NCBI RefSeq assembly: GCF_001073085.1
Contig: NZ_JVFV01000014.1
Coordinates: 1-32,925 of the forward strand
DNA length: 32,925 nt
From: Streptococcus pseudopneumoniae
Lineage (GTDB): Bacteria > Bacillota > Bacilli > Lactobacillales > Streptococcaceae
Reading direction: 5' to 3'
Part shown: in pieces, positions 1 to 6,623 of the stretch
How positions within the stretch are numbered: position 1 is the first letter of the stretch
How the letters are laid out: every line of letters begins with the position of its first letter
The notes under the pieces: model-generated
What the model saw: only the letters and a program-made list of their open reading frames with translations
What the model was told of the DNA's origin: nothing
Database searches by the model: none
Position numbers and translations under genes: made by a program

Positions 1-66
1 AGATAGCAAACCAAGGACGATAGATAGGATACCTAAAACAAGTGATGGTTTTTTCTTTTCATTCAT
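1..66 (-). CDS. Small membrane protein, upstream paralogue (partial, N-terminus only)
   Basis: Only the first 22 codons lie in the window and the gene continues past the left edge. The visible protein begins MNEKKKPSLVLGIL and continues as a glycine/leucine hydrophobic segment. The first 60 window bases are identical to the start of the next gene (offset 394 bases), and the AAGGAG ribosome-binding site is shared too, so this is a tandem duplicate. The family looks like the short DUF4190-type two-helix membrane proteins. No biochemical function is known to me. It has its own promoter. Confidence 0.7.
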   Translation of the reverse strand, partial: MNEKKKPSLVLGILSIVLGLLS

Positions 67-99
67 CTTCAAAAAACTCCTTAAACTAAACACAAATGA

Positions 100-127
100 A
101 TAATACCATAAAAATCGGCTTTATCAA
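100..127 (-). promoter_or_regulatory. Promoter of the partial small membrane protein gene
   Basis: On the minus strand, TTGATA (122-127) is followed after 16 bases by TATTAT (100-105), with TGG just before the -10 forming an extended -10. It lies 34 bases before the ATG at 66. Confidence 0.6.
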
Positions 128-156
128 TTGGGTGAAAAATTTTAGCACTTTGTTAT

Positions 157-172
157 TCGGTTCTTGAACCGA
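157..172. repeat. Short perfect inverted repeat between the two paralogues
   Basis: A 7-base arm (TCGGTTC) is repeated inverted around a two-base centre. It lies between the upstream terminator and the promoter of the partial gene, about 30 bases before the -35. An operator is possible. It has no T-run, so it is not a terminator. Confidence 0.35.
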
Positions 173-188
173 GAAGAGTGGATAAAAC

Positions 189-219
189 AAAAAAAGCTTT
201 TAAAGATAAAGCTTTTTTT
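189..219 (-). terminator. Terminator after the complete small membrane protein gene
   Basis: A 12-bp A/T-rich stem around GCTTT/AAAGC closes a 7-base loop and ends in a run of seven T on the minus strand. It is symmetrical enough to work in both directions. Confidence 0.7.
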
Positions 220-232
220 GTTAGAATCCTGA

Positions 233-460
233 TTAGTGCATCATTAAGATGAGTCCTGCAACCCAGTTAACTACAGAAATTACAATCCCAACAATATTGA
301 GAATTCGTTCTGTTTTATAATCAAGTTCAGATTCTTTTTGATGTGAATTAGCCAAGACTAGACCAATGATCCCCAAAACGAGACCTACGATTGGAGATAG
401 CAAACCAAGGACGATAGATAGGATACCTAAAACAAGTGATGGTTTTTTCTTTTCTTGCAT
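233..460 (-). CDS. Small two-helix membrane protein, DUF4190-like
   Basis: 75 residues. A short charged N-terminus (MQEKKKP) precedes a glycine-zipper-like hydrophobic hairpin at about residues 8-37, a polar linker (SHQKESELDYKTER), and a second hydrophobic helix at about 52-74. The pattern resembles DUF4190-type small membrane proteins; no function is established. I chose the ATG at 460 over a TTG two codons upstream. It puts AAGGAG 10 bases away rather than 4, and it matches the start of the tandem paralogue. The gene has its own extended -10 promoter and terminator, so it is probably expressed alone. Near-identity of the 5' parts and leaders of the two copies suggests recent duplication or gene conversion. 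Confidence 0.75.
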   Translation of the reverse strand: MQEKKKPSLVLGILSIVLGLLSPIVGLVLGIIGLVLANSHQKESELDYKTERILNIVGIVISVVNWVAGLILMMH

Positions 461-492
461 CTTCAAAAAACTCCTTAAATTTTATACTAACA

Positions 493-501
493 ATTATACC
501 A
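493..501 (-). promoter_or_regulatory. Extended -10 promoter of the small membrane protein gene
   Basis: Minus-strand TGG followed by TATAAT (493-498), with no good -35. It lies 33 bases before the ATG, the same geometry as the promoter of the paralogue. Confidence 0.55.
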
Positions 502-552
502 TAAAAAGCCGAGACTTTATATTAAACACATGTGACAAGTTTTTTCACATTG

Positions 553-933
553 TTAATTAGACTTCACCTTCCCAGTCCATGAATCCAATCCGTAAGAGAG
601 GATATAGATTTCTGAGAAGCCTTGCTTTTTCAAGAAAAGTGCTGCATTAGTCACACGTTGCGCACGTTGATTTTCATATAGAAGGACTGGTTTATCCTTG
701 CGAAGAGCTGCAAGACTTGTCTTCAATTGATTTGAAGGAATATTACGAGCTCCAAGGATATGTTTTCTGTGAAAGTCAGCTGGATCACGCAAGTCAATTA
801 ACTGACCTGTACGAATCAAAGACTCAAACTCTGCATTGTCTACAATTTTAGCTGCACGGCGAATGCGAAGGTAGTTGTATCCCATCCAAGCCAACATCGC
901 TACAATAAGTCCCCATAATACCCAAGTTACCAT
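553..933 (-). CDS. Membrane-anchored rhodanese-like domain protein
   Basis: 126 residues. An N-terminal transmembrane helix (about residues 3-22) is followed by one rhodanese fold with the usual LIDLRDPADFHRKHI region and the GARNIPS segment. Active rhodaneses carry a cysteine at the start of the active-site loop (CxxGxR-like). Here the loop reads YENQRAQR, with glutamate where the cysteine should be. Sulfur transfer by the usual mechanism is therefore unlikely, and a binding or regulatory role is more plausible. The SD is GGAG, 10 bases before the ATG. The gene starts 5 bases after the yqgQ stop, so the two are probably one operon, a pairing that I recall from other Firmicutes. Confidence 0.85.
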   Translation of the reverse strand: MVTWVLWGLIVAMLAWMGYNYLRIRRAAKIVDNAEFESLIRTGQLIDLRDPADFHRKHILGARNIPSNQLKTSLAALRKDKPVLLYENQRAQRVTNAALFLKKQGFSEIYILSYGLDSWTGKVKSN

Positions 934-938
934 AATAT

Positions 939-1154
939 CTAATCTCCATTTTTTTCTAAATAGTCTAATTCTAGTTTGTGCTCTCTGCGAAGAACAGCTT
1001 CTGCTTCAAGATAATCTAGCTTGTCCATCAAGCCTGCATCATAAATCCGTGATAGTTCAATTTTCATCAGTTCAATGTCATAGAGACGTTTTCCCATATA
1101 AACAATGATACCGAACTGTTTTAGATATTGTTGCACATCGTAGAGTGTTTTCAT
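939..1154 (-). CDS. yqgQ: YqgQ family protein (DUF910)
   Basis: 71 residues, all-helical, starting MKTLYDVQQYLKQFG and ending in a charged coiled segment. It matches the YqgQ/DUF910 family of Firmicutes, which is small, cytoplasmic and of unproven function. An ATG at 1163 would add three residues, but it overlaps the predicted -10 box, and family members start at MKT-like sequences. I therefore take the ATG at 1154. That codon lies exactly 7 bases after the -10 hexamer and has no proper SD, so the mRNA may be leaderless. It is followed closely by the rhodanese-like gene. Confidence 0.8.
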   Translation of the reverse strand: MKTLYDVQQYLKQFGIIVYMGKRLYDIELMKIELSRIYDAGLMDKLDYLEAEAVLRREHKLELDYLEKNGD

Positions 1155-1161
1155 AGCTCTC

Positions 1162-1190
1162 ATTTTAGCAAATAATCAGATTTTTTTCAA
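1162..1190 (-). promoter_or_regulatory. Promoter of yqgQ-rhodanese, very close to the start codon
   Basis: Minus strand: TTGAAA (1185-1190), 17 bases, TAAAAT (1162-1167), with TGC before the -10. Only 7 bases separate the -10 from the ATG at 1154, which places the expected +1 on or next to that ATG. Confidence 0.65.
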
Positions 1191-1231
1191 TAGTTCCCTA
1201 ATAGTTTGGAGTAGGTTTCCTTTTTTCACTA

Positions 1232-1693
1232 TTATCTGAATTTCTTTACACTATGACAAAGAAGAAATCCTAGAGTCATTCCAACAACATTTTGCATGAG
1301 ATTTGGGATGATTTCTGGAATAGCTGCACCCCAACCATTCATCCAAGCTGATGCCAAGGCATAACCAGCTACCATGAATAGAGTCGCCAAGACTAATCCT
1401 AACCATTGCCATTTCCCTTTAAAGCCTGCAAAATAGCCTTGCAAACCATGATTGATTAAGCTAAAAATCATCCACTGAGGGTAGCCTGAAATGAGATCAA
1501 TGAGAAATCCTGCTAACCCTCCGACAACGGCTCCTTCACGGCTTCCAAAGTAAAAGGCTGTGAAGAAGACTCCAACGTCCAAAAGTGTTAGAAATCCAGT
1601 TGGTGTCGGGATTTTTATAAAATACCCCAATACGACAGAACTGGCTGCTAAGATAGATACTAGGGCGATTTTAGTTGTTTTGGTTTGCTTCAT
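1232..1693 (-). CDS. ECF transporter S component, probably for vitamin B6 or a pyrimidine precursor
   Basis: 153 residues with about five or six hydrophobic helices, matching the size and pattern of ECF-type S components (substrate-binding membrane subunits that use a shared EcfAA'T module encoded elsewhere). The gene overlaps the end of pdxK by 23 bases and is translated from an ATG with GGAG 9 bases upstream. This coupling suggests that it imports the kinase substrate: pyridoxine or pyridoxal (PdxU2-like) or hydroxymethylpyrimidine (HmpT-like). The residues alone do not let me choose between them. It is the last gene of the truA-pdxK operon. Confidence 0.75.
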   Translation of the reverse strand: MKQTKTTKIALVSILAASSVVLGYFIKIPTPTGFLTLLDVGVFFTAFYFGSREGAVVGGLAGFLIDLISGYPQWMIFSLINHGLQGYFAGFKGKWQWLGLVLATLFMVAGYALASAWMNGWGAAIPEIIPNLMQNVVGMTLGFLLCHSVKKFR

Positions 1694-2444
1694 ACTGTCT
1701 CACTCCATATTGATCTGCTTGTGCAATGGCACGGTAAACAAAGGCTTTGGAACTCTCAACCGCAGGTAATAGCCCCTCTCCCTTGACTAACTGACTAGCA
1801 ATGCTTGACGCAAAGGTACATCCTGCACCAGCATTTTGTCCTTCTATGACTGGATTCTCAAAAATGGTAAAATTCTTCCCATCATAAAAGACATCCACAG
1901 CCTTATCCTGACTGAGGCGATTCCCACCCTTGATAATCACTGCTGGCGCACCCAAATCACGCAGTTTTTTGGCTGCATTTTTCATGTCTTCCAGACTTTC
2001 AATCTTTTGGTCTGCAAGCAACTCTGCCTCAGGAAGATTAGGAGTAATCACTGATACATAAGGAAAAAAGCGAATCAACTCTTGACAGAGCTCACTAACT
2101 GCAACGTCGTGCGTTTCCTTACAAACCAATACAGGGTCCAAGACTACTGGAACTCCTGATCTTTCCTTGATGAAATTCAAAGCTCTCTCAGCAACACCAA
2201 CTGTCGGCAAGAGACCAATCTTAATCCCTCCAAAGTCTACGCTTTTAAGACTATCCAACTGTTGTTGGAAAATAGTCTCATCTGTCGGGAAGACTTCAAA
2301 ACCATTTTCTGTCAAAGCAGTCAAGCAGGTCATGGCTACAAAACCATGCAAACCATTCAAAGTATAGGTCGCAAGGTCAGCAGCTAGTCCACCACCACTA
2401 AAAATATCATTTCCTGAAAGTGCTAAAATACGATTATTCTTCAT
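1671..2444 (-). CDS. pdxK: Pyridoxal/hydroxymethylpyrimidine kinase, dual-cysteine (CC-PLK) type
   Basis: 257-residue ribokinase-fold kinase, which phosphorylates B6 vitamers (and possibly HMP) with ATP in the cytoplasm. The P-loop-like motif reads GAGCTF (residues 206-211). The catalytic-base Asp of ordinary PdxK/ThiD is replaced by Cys209, and a second cysteine sits in the lid at Cys108 (VLVCKETHD). This pair is the mark of the CC-type pyridoxal kinases known from Gram-positive bacteria. The lid cysteine and the following KETHD segment help close the active site. The SD AAAGGAG is 7 bases before the ATG. The start overlaps the end of truA by 11 bases and the end overlaps the ECF gene, so the three are translationally coupled. 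Confidence 0.85.
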   Translation of the reverse strand: MKNNRILALSGNDIFSGGGLAADLATYTLNGLHGFVAMTCLTALTENGFEVFPTDETIFQQQLDSLKSVDFGGIKIGLLPTVGVAERALNFIKERSGVPVVLDPVLVCKETHDVAVSELCQELIRFFPYVSVITPNLPEAELLADQKIESLEDMKNAAKKLRDLGAPAVIIKGGNRLSQDKAVDVFYDGKNFTIFENPVIEGQNAGAGCTFASSIASQLVKGEGLLPAVESSKAFVYRAIAQADQYGVRQYEANQNN

Positions 2445-3183
2445 AACGAATCTCCTTTAAATACAATCCATTAGGTGCTGCAGTTGGACCTGCCAACTGT
2501 CTGTCTTTTTTCTCCAAGATGAGGTCAATCTGTTCAATCGGCATACGGTTGTTGCCAATTTTCAGCAAGGTTCCGACCATATTTCGAATTTGCTTATAGA
2601 GGAAACCATTGCCAGAGAAAGTAAAGGTCAAAAACTGCCCTGTTTCGTCAATCCTAAGACTGGCTTCCGTAATCGTCCTAACCTTATCCTCTACACTAGT
2701 CCCTGATGCTGTAAAACCAGTAAAGTCATGTGTTCCCTCTAGTTCTTTTACAGCAAGCTGCATCCGCTCCACATCTAGTGGGTAGGGATAATGAGTCGTA
2801 TAATGACGGCGCATAGGATTTTTAGGACGTCCTCTATCCACGATAAACTCGTAGGTCTTGCTATGCTTGGCATAGCGGCAATGAAAATCATCAGCCACAA
2901 TCTCAATCGAAATCACATCGATGTCTTCAGGACTTTGGGTATCAAGAGCAAAGCGAAGTTTTTCCTCATCCATCTGATAGGGGAGATCAAAGTGGATGAC
3001 CTGGCCTAATGCATGAACACCACTGTCCGTTCGCCCAGCGCCATGAATGGTAATAGCTTGTCCTTTATTGAGTTTGGTTAGAGTTTTTTCAATTTCCTCT
3101 TGGACACTACGCGCGTGAGGCTGCCGTTGAAAACCAGCAAAGGCGTAACCATCATAGGAAATGATAGCTTTATATCTAGTCAT
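2434..3183 (-). CDS. truA: tRNA pseudouridine(38-40) synthase
   Basis: 249 residues, the usual length for TruA, which converts uridines at tRNA positions 38-40 to pseudouridine. The catalytic aspartate is Asp53 in the motif [11 protein letters not shown]. Other family blocks are visible: [13 protein letters not shown] near the N-terminus and the C-terminal [15 protein letters not shown]. The ATG at 3183 is the only sensible start but has no SD in front. A TTGTTG-17-TAAAAT promoter ends 6 bases before it, so the message is probably leaderless. It heads the truA-pdxK-ECF operon. Confidence 0.93.
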   Translation of the reverse strand: MTRYKAIISYDGYAFAGFQRQPHARSVQEEIEKTLTKLNKGQAITIHGAGRTDSGVHALGQVIHFDLPYQMDEEKLRFALDTQSPEDIDVISIEIVADDFHCRYAKHSKTYEFIVDRGRPKNPMRRHYTTHYPYPLDVERMQLAVKELEGTHDFTGFTASGTSVEDKVRTITEASLRIDETGQFLTFTFSGNGFLYKQIRNMVGTLLKIGNNRMPIEQIDLILEKKDRQLAGPTAAPNGLYLKEIRYEE

Positions 3184-3189
3184 GTATCT

Positions 3190-3218
3190 ATTTTATCAAG
3201 AAAATTTCTCTGCAACAA
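3190..3218 (-). promoter_or_regulatory. Promoter of truA operon, predicting a leaderless mRNA
   Basis: Minus strand: TTGTTG (3213-3218), 17 bases, TAAAAT (3190-3195), with TGA before the -10 forming an extended -10. Six bases (AGATAC) lie between the -10 and the ATG. Confidence 0.6.
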
Positions 3219-3268
3219 GTTTGAAAACCAAAAATTGTACGGGGACAGTTTTAGATATCAACTAGTCC

Positions 3269-3724
3269 TTACCTCGATTTTCTCATTATATATTTACGTT
3301 CTGGAACTTCAATGGTTTGAACGATTTCAAATCCCTCTTTTTGGTAAAGATTTTTGGCTGTTTGATTTGACTCAAAAACCGTTAGGGAAATACTCTCAAT
3401 TTCTTCATTCTCAAATATTTCTTGAACGAAGCCTTGGAAAGCTTTTCGACCTATTCTTTTTCCCTGCTTCTGTGGAGCTATGAGAAATCTTCCAATATGA
3501 AGATTTTTATCTTCTAGCCTGATTTTCTGGATGACACCTACAAACTCTTCTTCAGCAAAAATGGAAAAAATTCCTTCCAGCTTTTGTAAGGATTGGACAA
3601 TCAAGGGATAAGAAATTTTGGGTCCCATCCATTGTTTCTGAAAACTTTCTCCCAAAGCATTAGACCAGCGACAAATGAGTTGGGCATTTTCTATCTGAAG
3701 TCCTTTTTCAAAGTGAATTTTCAT
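3269..3724 (-). CDS. GNAT family N-acetyltransferase
   Basis: 151 residues. The acetyl-CoA binding motif A is visible as RFLIAPQKQGKRIGRKAF, followed by motif B (LTVFESNQTAKNLYQKEGF), so the fold is secure but the substrate is unknown. I took the ATG at 3724, which has AGGAG 6 bases upstream. A TTG ten codons earlier would place that SD inside the coding region. The gene is monocistronic. Its -10 region (TATAAT, 3757-3762) sits back to back with the competence-type promoter of the divergent prepilin peptidase gene. Confidence 0.8.
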   Translation of the reverse strand: MKIHFEKGLQIENAQLICRWSNALGESFQKQWMGPKISYPLIVQSLQKLEGIFSIFAEEEFVGVIQKIRLEDKNLHIGRFLIAPQKQGKRIGRKAFQGFVQEIFENEEIESISLTVFESNQTAKNLYQKEGFEIVQTIEVPERKYIMRKSR

Positions 3725-3756
3725 ATTTGCTCCTAAAATTTCTCCTTTATCCAACT

Positions 3757-3762
3757 ATTATA
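3757..3762 (-). promoter_or_regulatory. -10 box of the GNAT gene
   Basis: Minus-strand TATAAT, 32 bases before the ATG. The -35 position (TTCGGA, 3780-3785) is weak and overlaps the SigX box of the opposite strand, so the two promoters may compete. Confidence 0.45.
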
Positions 3763-3779
3763 CTCTTTCTCTTATTTTT

Positions 3780-3787
3780 TCCGAATA
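3780..3787 (+). promoter_or_regulatory. SigX (ComX) box / combox of the prepilin peptidase gene
   Basis: TCCGAATA, one mismatch to the streptococcal late-competence consensus TACGAATA, preceded by the expected T-rich tract. It directs transcription toward a known late-competence gene type. It ends only 7 bases before the ATG at 3795, so the transcript should have little or no leader. Confidence 0.65.
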
Positions 3788-3794
3788 AATAAGT

Positions 3795-4457
3795 ATGATT
3801 CATCTTTACTTTTTTCTTGTTGGAGCTATTATTGCTTCCTTTCTAGGTCTTGTCATTGACCGCTTTCCTGAGCAGTCTATGATCTTTCCTGCTAGTCACT
3901 GCGATTCCTGTCATACTCGCTTACGTCCCTTGGATTTGATTCCGATTGTCTCTCAAGTAGTACATCGCTTTCGTTGTCGCTACTGTAACTCAAGCTATCC
4001 CTTTTGGTATGCTCTCTTTGAGTTTGGATTGGGGCTTCTCTTTCTAGCTTTCTCCTGGGAATTTCTGACCTTAGGACAACTTATTCTGATAACTGCTGGC
4101 TTGACCTTAGGAATCTATGATTTCCAGCATCAAGAATATCCCTTGCTAGTCTGGCTGACCTTTCACCTAATTCTCATGGTTTGCTGTGGTTGGAATCTAG
4201 TTATGATTTTCTTTCTTATTCTGGGAATTTTGGCTCACTTTATCGATATCCGCATAGGTGCAGGGGATTTTCTCTTTCTAGCCTCTTGTGCGCTTATCTT
4301 TAGTCTGACAGAATTACTAATTTTGATACAGTTCGCTTCTACAACTGGCATTCTAGCTTTTCTCCTGCAAAAGAAAAAGGAAAGGCTCCCATTCGTGCCT
4401 TTCCTCTTATTTGCTACCTGTATGATTATTTTGGGTAAGCTTTTGCTTTTAGGATAG
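3795..4457 (+). CDS. cilC: Type IV prepilin peptidase, competence-associated
   Basis: 220 residues, integral membrane aspartic protease that cleaves (and in some family members N-methylates) ComG-type pseudopilins needed for DNA uptake. A cytoplasmic zinc-binding domain carries CDSC (36-39) and CRYC motifs. The two catalytic aspartates are visible in GIYDFQHQEYP and in the GxGD-type motif IGAGDF. About seven hydrophobic helices are present. The start agrees with pneumococcal CilC as I remember it. There is no SD, and the SigX box directly upstream predicts expression only during competence, from a nearly leaderless mRNA. A terminator follows directly. Confidence 0.92.
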   Translation: MIHLYFFLVGAIIASFLGLVIDRFPEQSMIFPASHCDSCHTRLRPLDLIPIVSQVVHRFRCRYCNSSYPFWYALFEFGLGLLFLAFSWEFLTLGQLILITAGLTLGIYDFQHQEYPLLVWLTFHLILMVCCGWNLVMIFFLILGILAHFIDIRIGAGDFLFLASCALIFSLTELLILIQFASTTGILAFLLQKKKERLPFVPFLLFATCMIILGKLLLLG

Positions 4458-4461
4458 TCAG

Positions 4462-4485
4462 GCCCTCTATGAGGGCTTTTATTTT
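4462..4485 (+). terminator. Terminator of the prepilin peptidase gene
   Basis: Stem GCCCTC/GAGGGC with a 3-base loop followed by TTTTATTTTG. It lies in the 41-base gap between the converging cilC and trpG genes. Confidence 0.8.
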
Positions 4486-4498
4486 GTCGTCCTATTCC

Positions 4499-5062
4499 TT
4501 AGATAACTTTTTCAATGAAGTTTAGTATGGTTGATAGTCCATCTGGTGTCCCTATACTTTCTGGATGATATTGAAAGCCATAGATAGGGAGCTTCTTGTG
4601 TTGAAAACCCATGATAACCTGATCGTCTATCGCACGAGCGGTAACTTCAAAGTCTGCGGGTAATTCCTCCACCATAAGACTATGGTAACGCATGACTGAA
4701 CAGTTATTTTCTATACCCTGATAAAGAATGGATGGAGCTTCAAATTGGAGCTGACTTTGTTTACCATGCATTACCTTTGGAGCCAAACCTAGTTTTCCAC
4801 CAAAAGCCTCTGCAATAGCCTGATGTCCCAAGCAAATCCCCAAAATTGGCTTTTCACCAGCAAAATCTCGAATCATATCCTCCATTTTTCCAGCATCAGC
4901 TGGCCAACCAGGTCCAGGCGAAAAGACAAGAGCTCTTGCCTTTTCTGCTACTTGATAGAGACGAGGATCGTCATTTCTCAAGACCTCAACAGAAGAAAAA
5001 GTTCCGATATATTGAGCTAGATTGTAGGTAAAAGAATCATAATTATCAATCAATAAAATCAC
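4499..5062 (-). CDS. trpG: Anthranilate synthase glutamine amidotransferase subunit
   Basis: 187 residues, class I glutamine amidotransferase supplying ammonia from glutamine to anthranilate synthase component I (TrpE) or, in amphibolic cases, to PabB for folate synthesis. The triad is visible: Cys77 in GICLGHQ, His166 and Glu168 in YHPES. The N-terminal LLIDNYDSFTYNL block is typical. It starts at GTG with GGGAG 6 bases upstream and lies 27 bases behind trpB. No trpE, trpD, trpC, trpF or trpA is found in the window. The expected partner is therefore missing here, and use with a PabB elsewhere is an inference worth testing. Confidence 0.88.
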   Translation of the reverse strand: MILLIDNYDSFTYNLAQYIGTFSSVEVLRNDDPRLYQVAEKARALVFSPGPGWPADAGKMEDMIRDFAGEKPILGICLGHQAIAEAFGGKLGLAPKVMHGKQSQLQFEAPSILYQGIENNCSVMRYHSLMVEELPADFEVTARAIDDQVIMGFQHKKLPIYGFQYHPESIGTPDGLSTILNFIEKVI

Positions 5063-5089
5063 AATTTTCTCCCTTTAATCTTGGAATGA

Positions 5090-6271
5090 TTAGTTATTCT
5101 TTGCTTCAATGTAGTCTGCAATGGCAGCTACGTCCTTGTCTCCACGACCAGAGACATTGATGATGATAATCTCATCTTTACTTAGTTTTGGTGCGCGTTT
5201 GACTGCTTCAGCGATAGCATGTGAGCTTTCAATTGCTGGGATGATTCCTTCTGTTTTACTTAATAAAAGCAAGGCTTGGACAGCTTCTTCGTCTGTCGCT
5301 GCTACATATTCTACTCGACCAGAGTCTTTGAAGAAGGCATGTTCTGGACCAACCCCTGGATAGTCCAAACCTGCTGAGATAGAGTAAACTGGCGCGAGTT
5401 CTCCATCTTCCTTAAAGACTGCATAGGTCTTCATTCCATCGACAATTCCGACACTACCCTTGGTCATTGTTGCTGCGTGTTTGTCGGTATCTAAACCATG
5501 ACCAGCAGCTTCTACTCCAACCAATTTGACTTCTTCATCAGCTACATACTGTGAAAAAGCTCCGATGGCATTGGAACCACCGCCCACACAGGCAATGACG
5601 TAGTCTGGCAGTCGTCCTTCTTTTTCCAAGATTTGACGACGTGATTCTTCACTAATAACCTTTTGGAATTCATGGACAATGGTTGGGTAAGGGTGCGGAC
5701 CTACAGCCGAACCTAAAACGTAGAAAGCATCAAGGTCATTCATCCATGCTCCAAAGGCTGCATCAACCGCATCCTTCAGTGTACGAGTTCCCGTTTCAAC
5801 TGAGTGAACAGTCGCTCCCATCATCTCCATACGGAAGACGTTGAGACGTTGACGTTCCACATCTTCTGCCCCCATGTAGACATCACATGCCATACCAAAC
5901 TTAGCTGCAGCAGCAGCCGTCGCAACACCGTGCTGACCAGCTCCTGTTTCAGCAATCACACGTTTTTTACCCATACGTTTAGCAAGAAGGATTTGTCCAA
6001 GGACATTGTTAAGTTTGTGTGAACCAAGGTGGTTAAGATCTTCACGTTTGAGATAAATCTTAGCCCCACCTAGATAATCCGTCAAACTTTCTGCAAAATA
6101 GAGCGGAGTCTCACGACCTGAATAATCCTTCAAGTAATGGCGAAACTCAGCTAAAAACTCTGGATCATCCTTGTACTTTTCAAAAGTCACTTCTAACTCA
6201 TCCAACAAAGCCTGAATAGGCTCTGGTACAAAACTACCACCAAATTGTCCAAAATAACCTTTAGTTGTCAT
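5090..6271 (-). CDS. trpB: Tryptophan synthase beta subunit
   Basis: 393 residues, PLP enzyme joining indole and serine to make tryptophan. The PLP lysine is Lys86 in GSHKLNN, the catalytic glutamate is Glu108 in AETGAGQHG, and the phosphate loop is GGGSNA. I chose the ATG at 6271 (AGAGGAA 6 bases upstream, [12 protein letters not shown] as in orthologues) rather than an in-frame start 15 codons earlier that would lie within the leader. It is the first gene after a T-box leader and is followed by trpG. trpA does not follow, so indole must come from elsewhere in the genome or from outside the cell. The sequence is intact and not visibly degenerate. Confidence 0.93.
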   Translation of the reverse strand: MTTKGYFGQFGGSFVPEPIQALLDELEVTFEKYKDDPEFLAEFRHYLKDYSGRETPLYFAESLTDYLGGAKIYLKREDLNHLGSHKLNNVLGQILLAKRMGKKRVIAETGAGQHGVATAAAAAKFGMACDVYMGAEDVERQRLNVFRMEMMGATVHSVETGTRTLKDAVDAAFGAWMNDLDAFYVLGSAVGPHPYPTIVHEFQKVISEESRRQILEKEGRLPDYVIACVGGGSNAIGAFSQYVADEEVKLVGVEAAGHGLDTDKHAATMTKGSVGIVDGMKTYAVFKEDGELAPVYSISAGLDYPGVGPEHAFFKDSGRVEYVAATDEEAVQALLLLSKTEGIIPAIESSHAIAEAVKRAPKLSKDEIIIINVSGRGDKDVAAIADYIEAKNN

Positions 6272-6304
6272 AAGATTCCTCTTTTCTATTGATTCCAAGA
6301 TATG

Positions 6305-6341
6305 AAAAAAGCCCACACACAGAAAAAATCTGTGTGAGGGC
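6305..6341 (-). terminator. Regulated terminator of the T-box leader
   Basis: A 13-bp stem (GCCCTCACACAGA with its complement, two wobble or mismatch positions) around a short A/T loop, ending in TTTTTT on the minus strand, 33 bases before the trpB start. Confidence 0.85.
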
Positions 6342-6555
6342 GTTCGGGACGCGGTACCACCTCAATTGTAAAGAGAATATCCCCTTTACATCTCTGCCTT
6401 GTCTAACAACAAGTTGCACTGTAAGGTGTGCCTACCGAATTTTCATTGTTTCAAATTCACTTTTAAAATCAGCCCAATTTCACTAGTTCCAACCACCTGT
6501 TCACAGTAACCACAGGCTCCCTGAAGATTAAAAATAATTACTTTTCTGATTTGTT
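6305..6555 (-). promoter_or_regulatory. T-box riboswitch (tRNA-Trp type) controlling trpB-trpG
   Basis: The minus-strand leader has a hairpin-rich stem I region. The conserved T-box GAGGTGGTACCGCG lies at about 6350-6363, and a strong terminator follows at 6305-6341. A UGG triplet at 6474-6476, just before the 3' strand of the basal stem I helix and followed by a purine, is the likely specifier codon, matching tRNA-Trp. When tRNA-Trp is uncharged, its CCA end should pair with the T-box bulge and prevent termination, turning on trpB-trpG. The specifier is inferred by rough hand pairing; the T-box itself is unambiguous. Confidence 0.88.
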
Positions 6556-6561
6556 GAGTTA

Positions 6562-6590
6562 ATTATATGTTATTGTTTTTTCTTTGTCAA
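6562..6590 (-). promoter_or_regulatory. Consensus sigma-A promoter of the T-box trp operon
   Basis: Minus strand: TTGACA (6585-6590), exactly 17 bases, TATAAT (6562-6567). This is a perfect consensus, which fits a gene set controlled by attenuation rather than initiation. Confidence 0.92.
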
Positions 6591-6623
6591 CCGTTTTCAC
6601 TAATTTTTTACTAATTTTTTTAA

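Noticed and set aside
366..560. Plus-strand open frame opposite the small membrane protein gene
   Set aside because: It runs antisense to a convincing gene and its promoter region, has no ribosome-binding site and no family resemblance.
3240..3270. Short GGGGAC-containing stretch after truA promoter as part of a RUP-type repeat
   Set aside because: No matching terminal inverted repeats or full-length element could be seen.
6600..6623. Repeated CTAATTTTTTA sequences after the aminotransferase gene as a terminator
   Set aside because: A/T-only direct repeats without a G/C stem; they do not form a stable hairpin.
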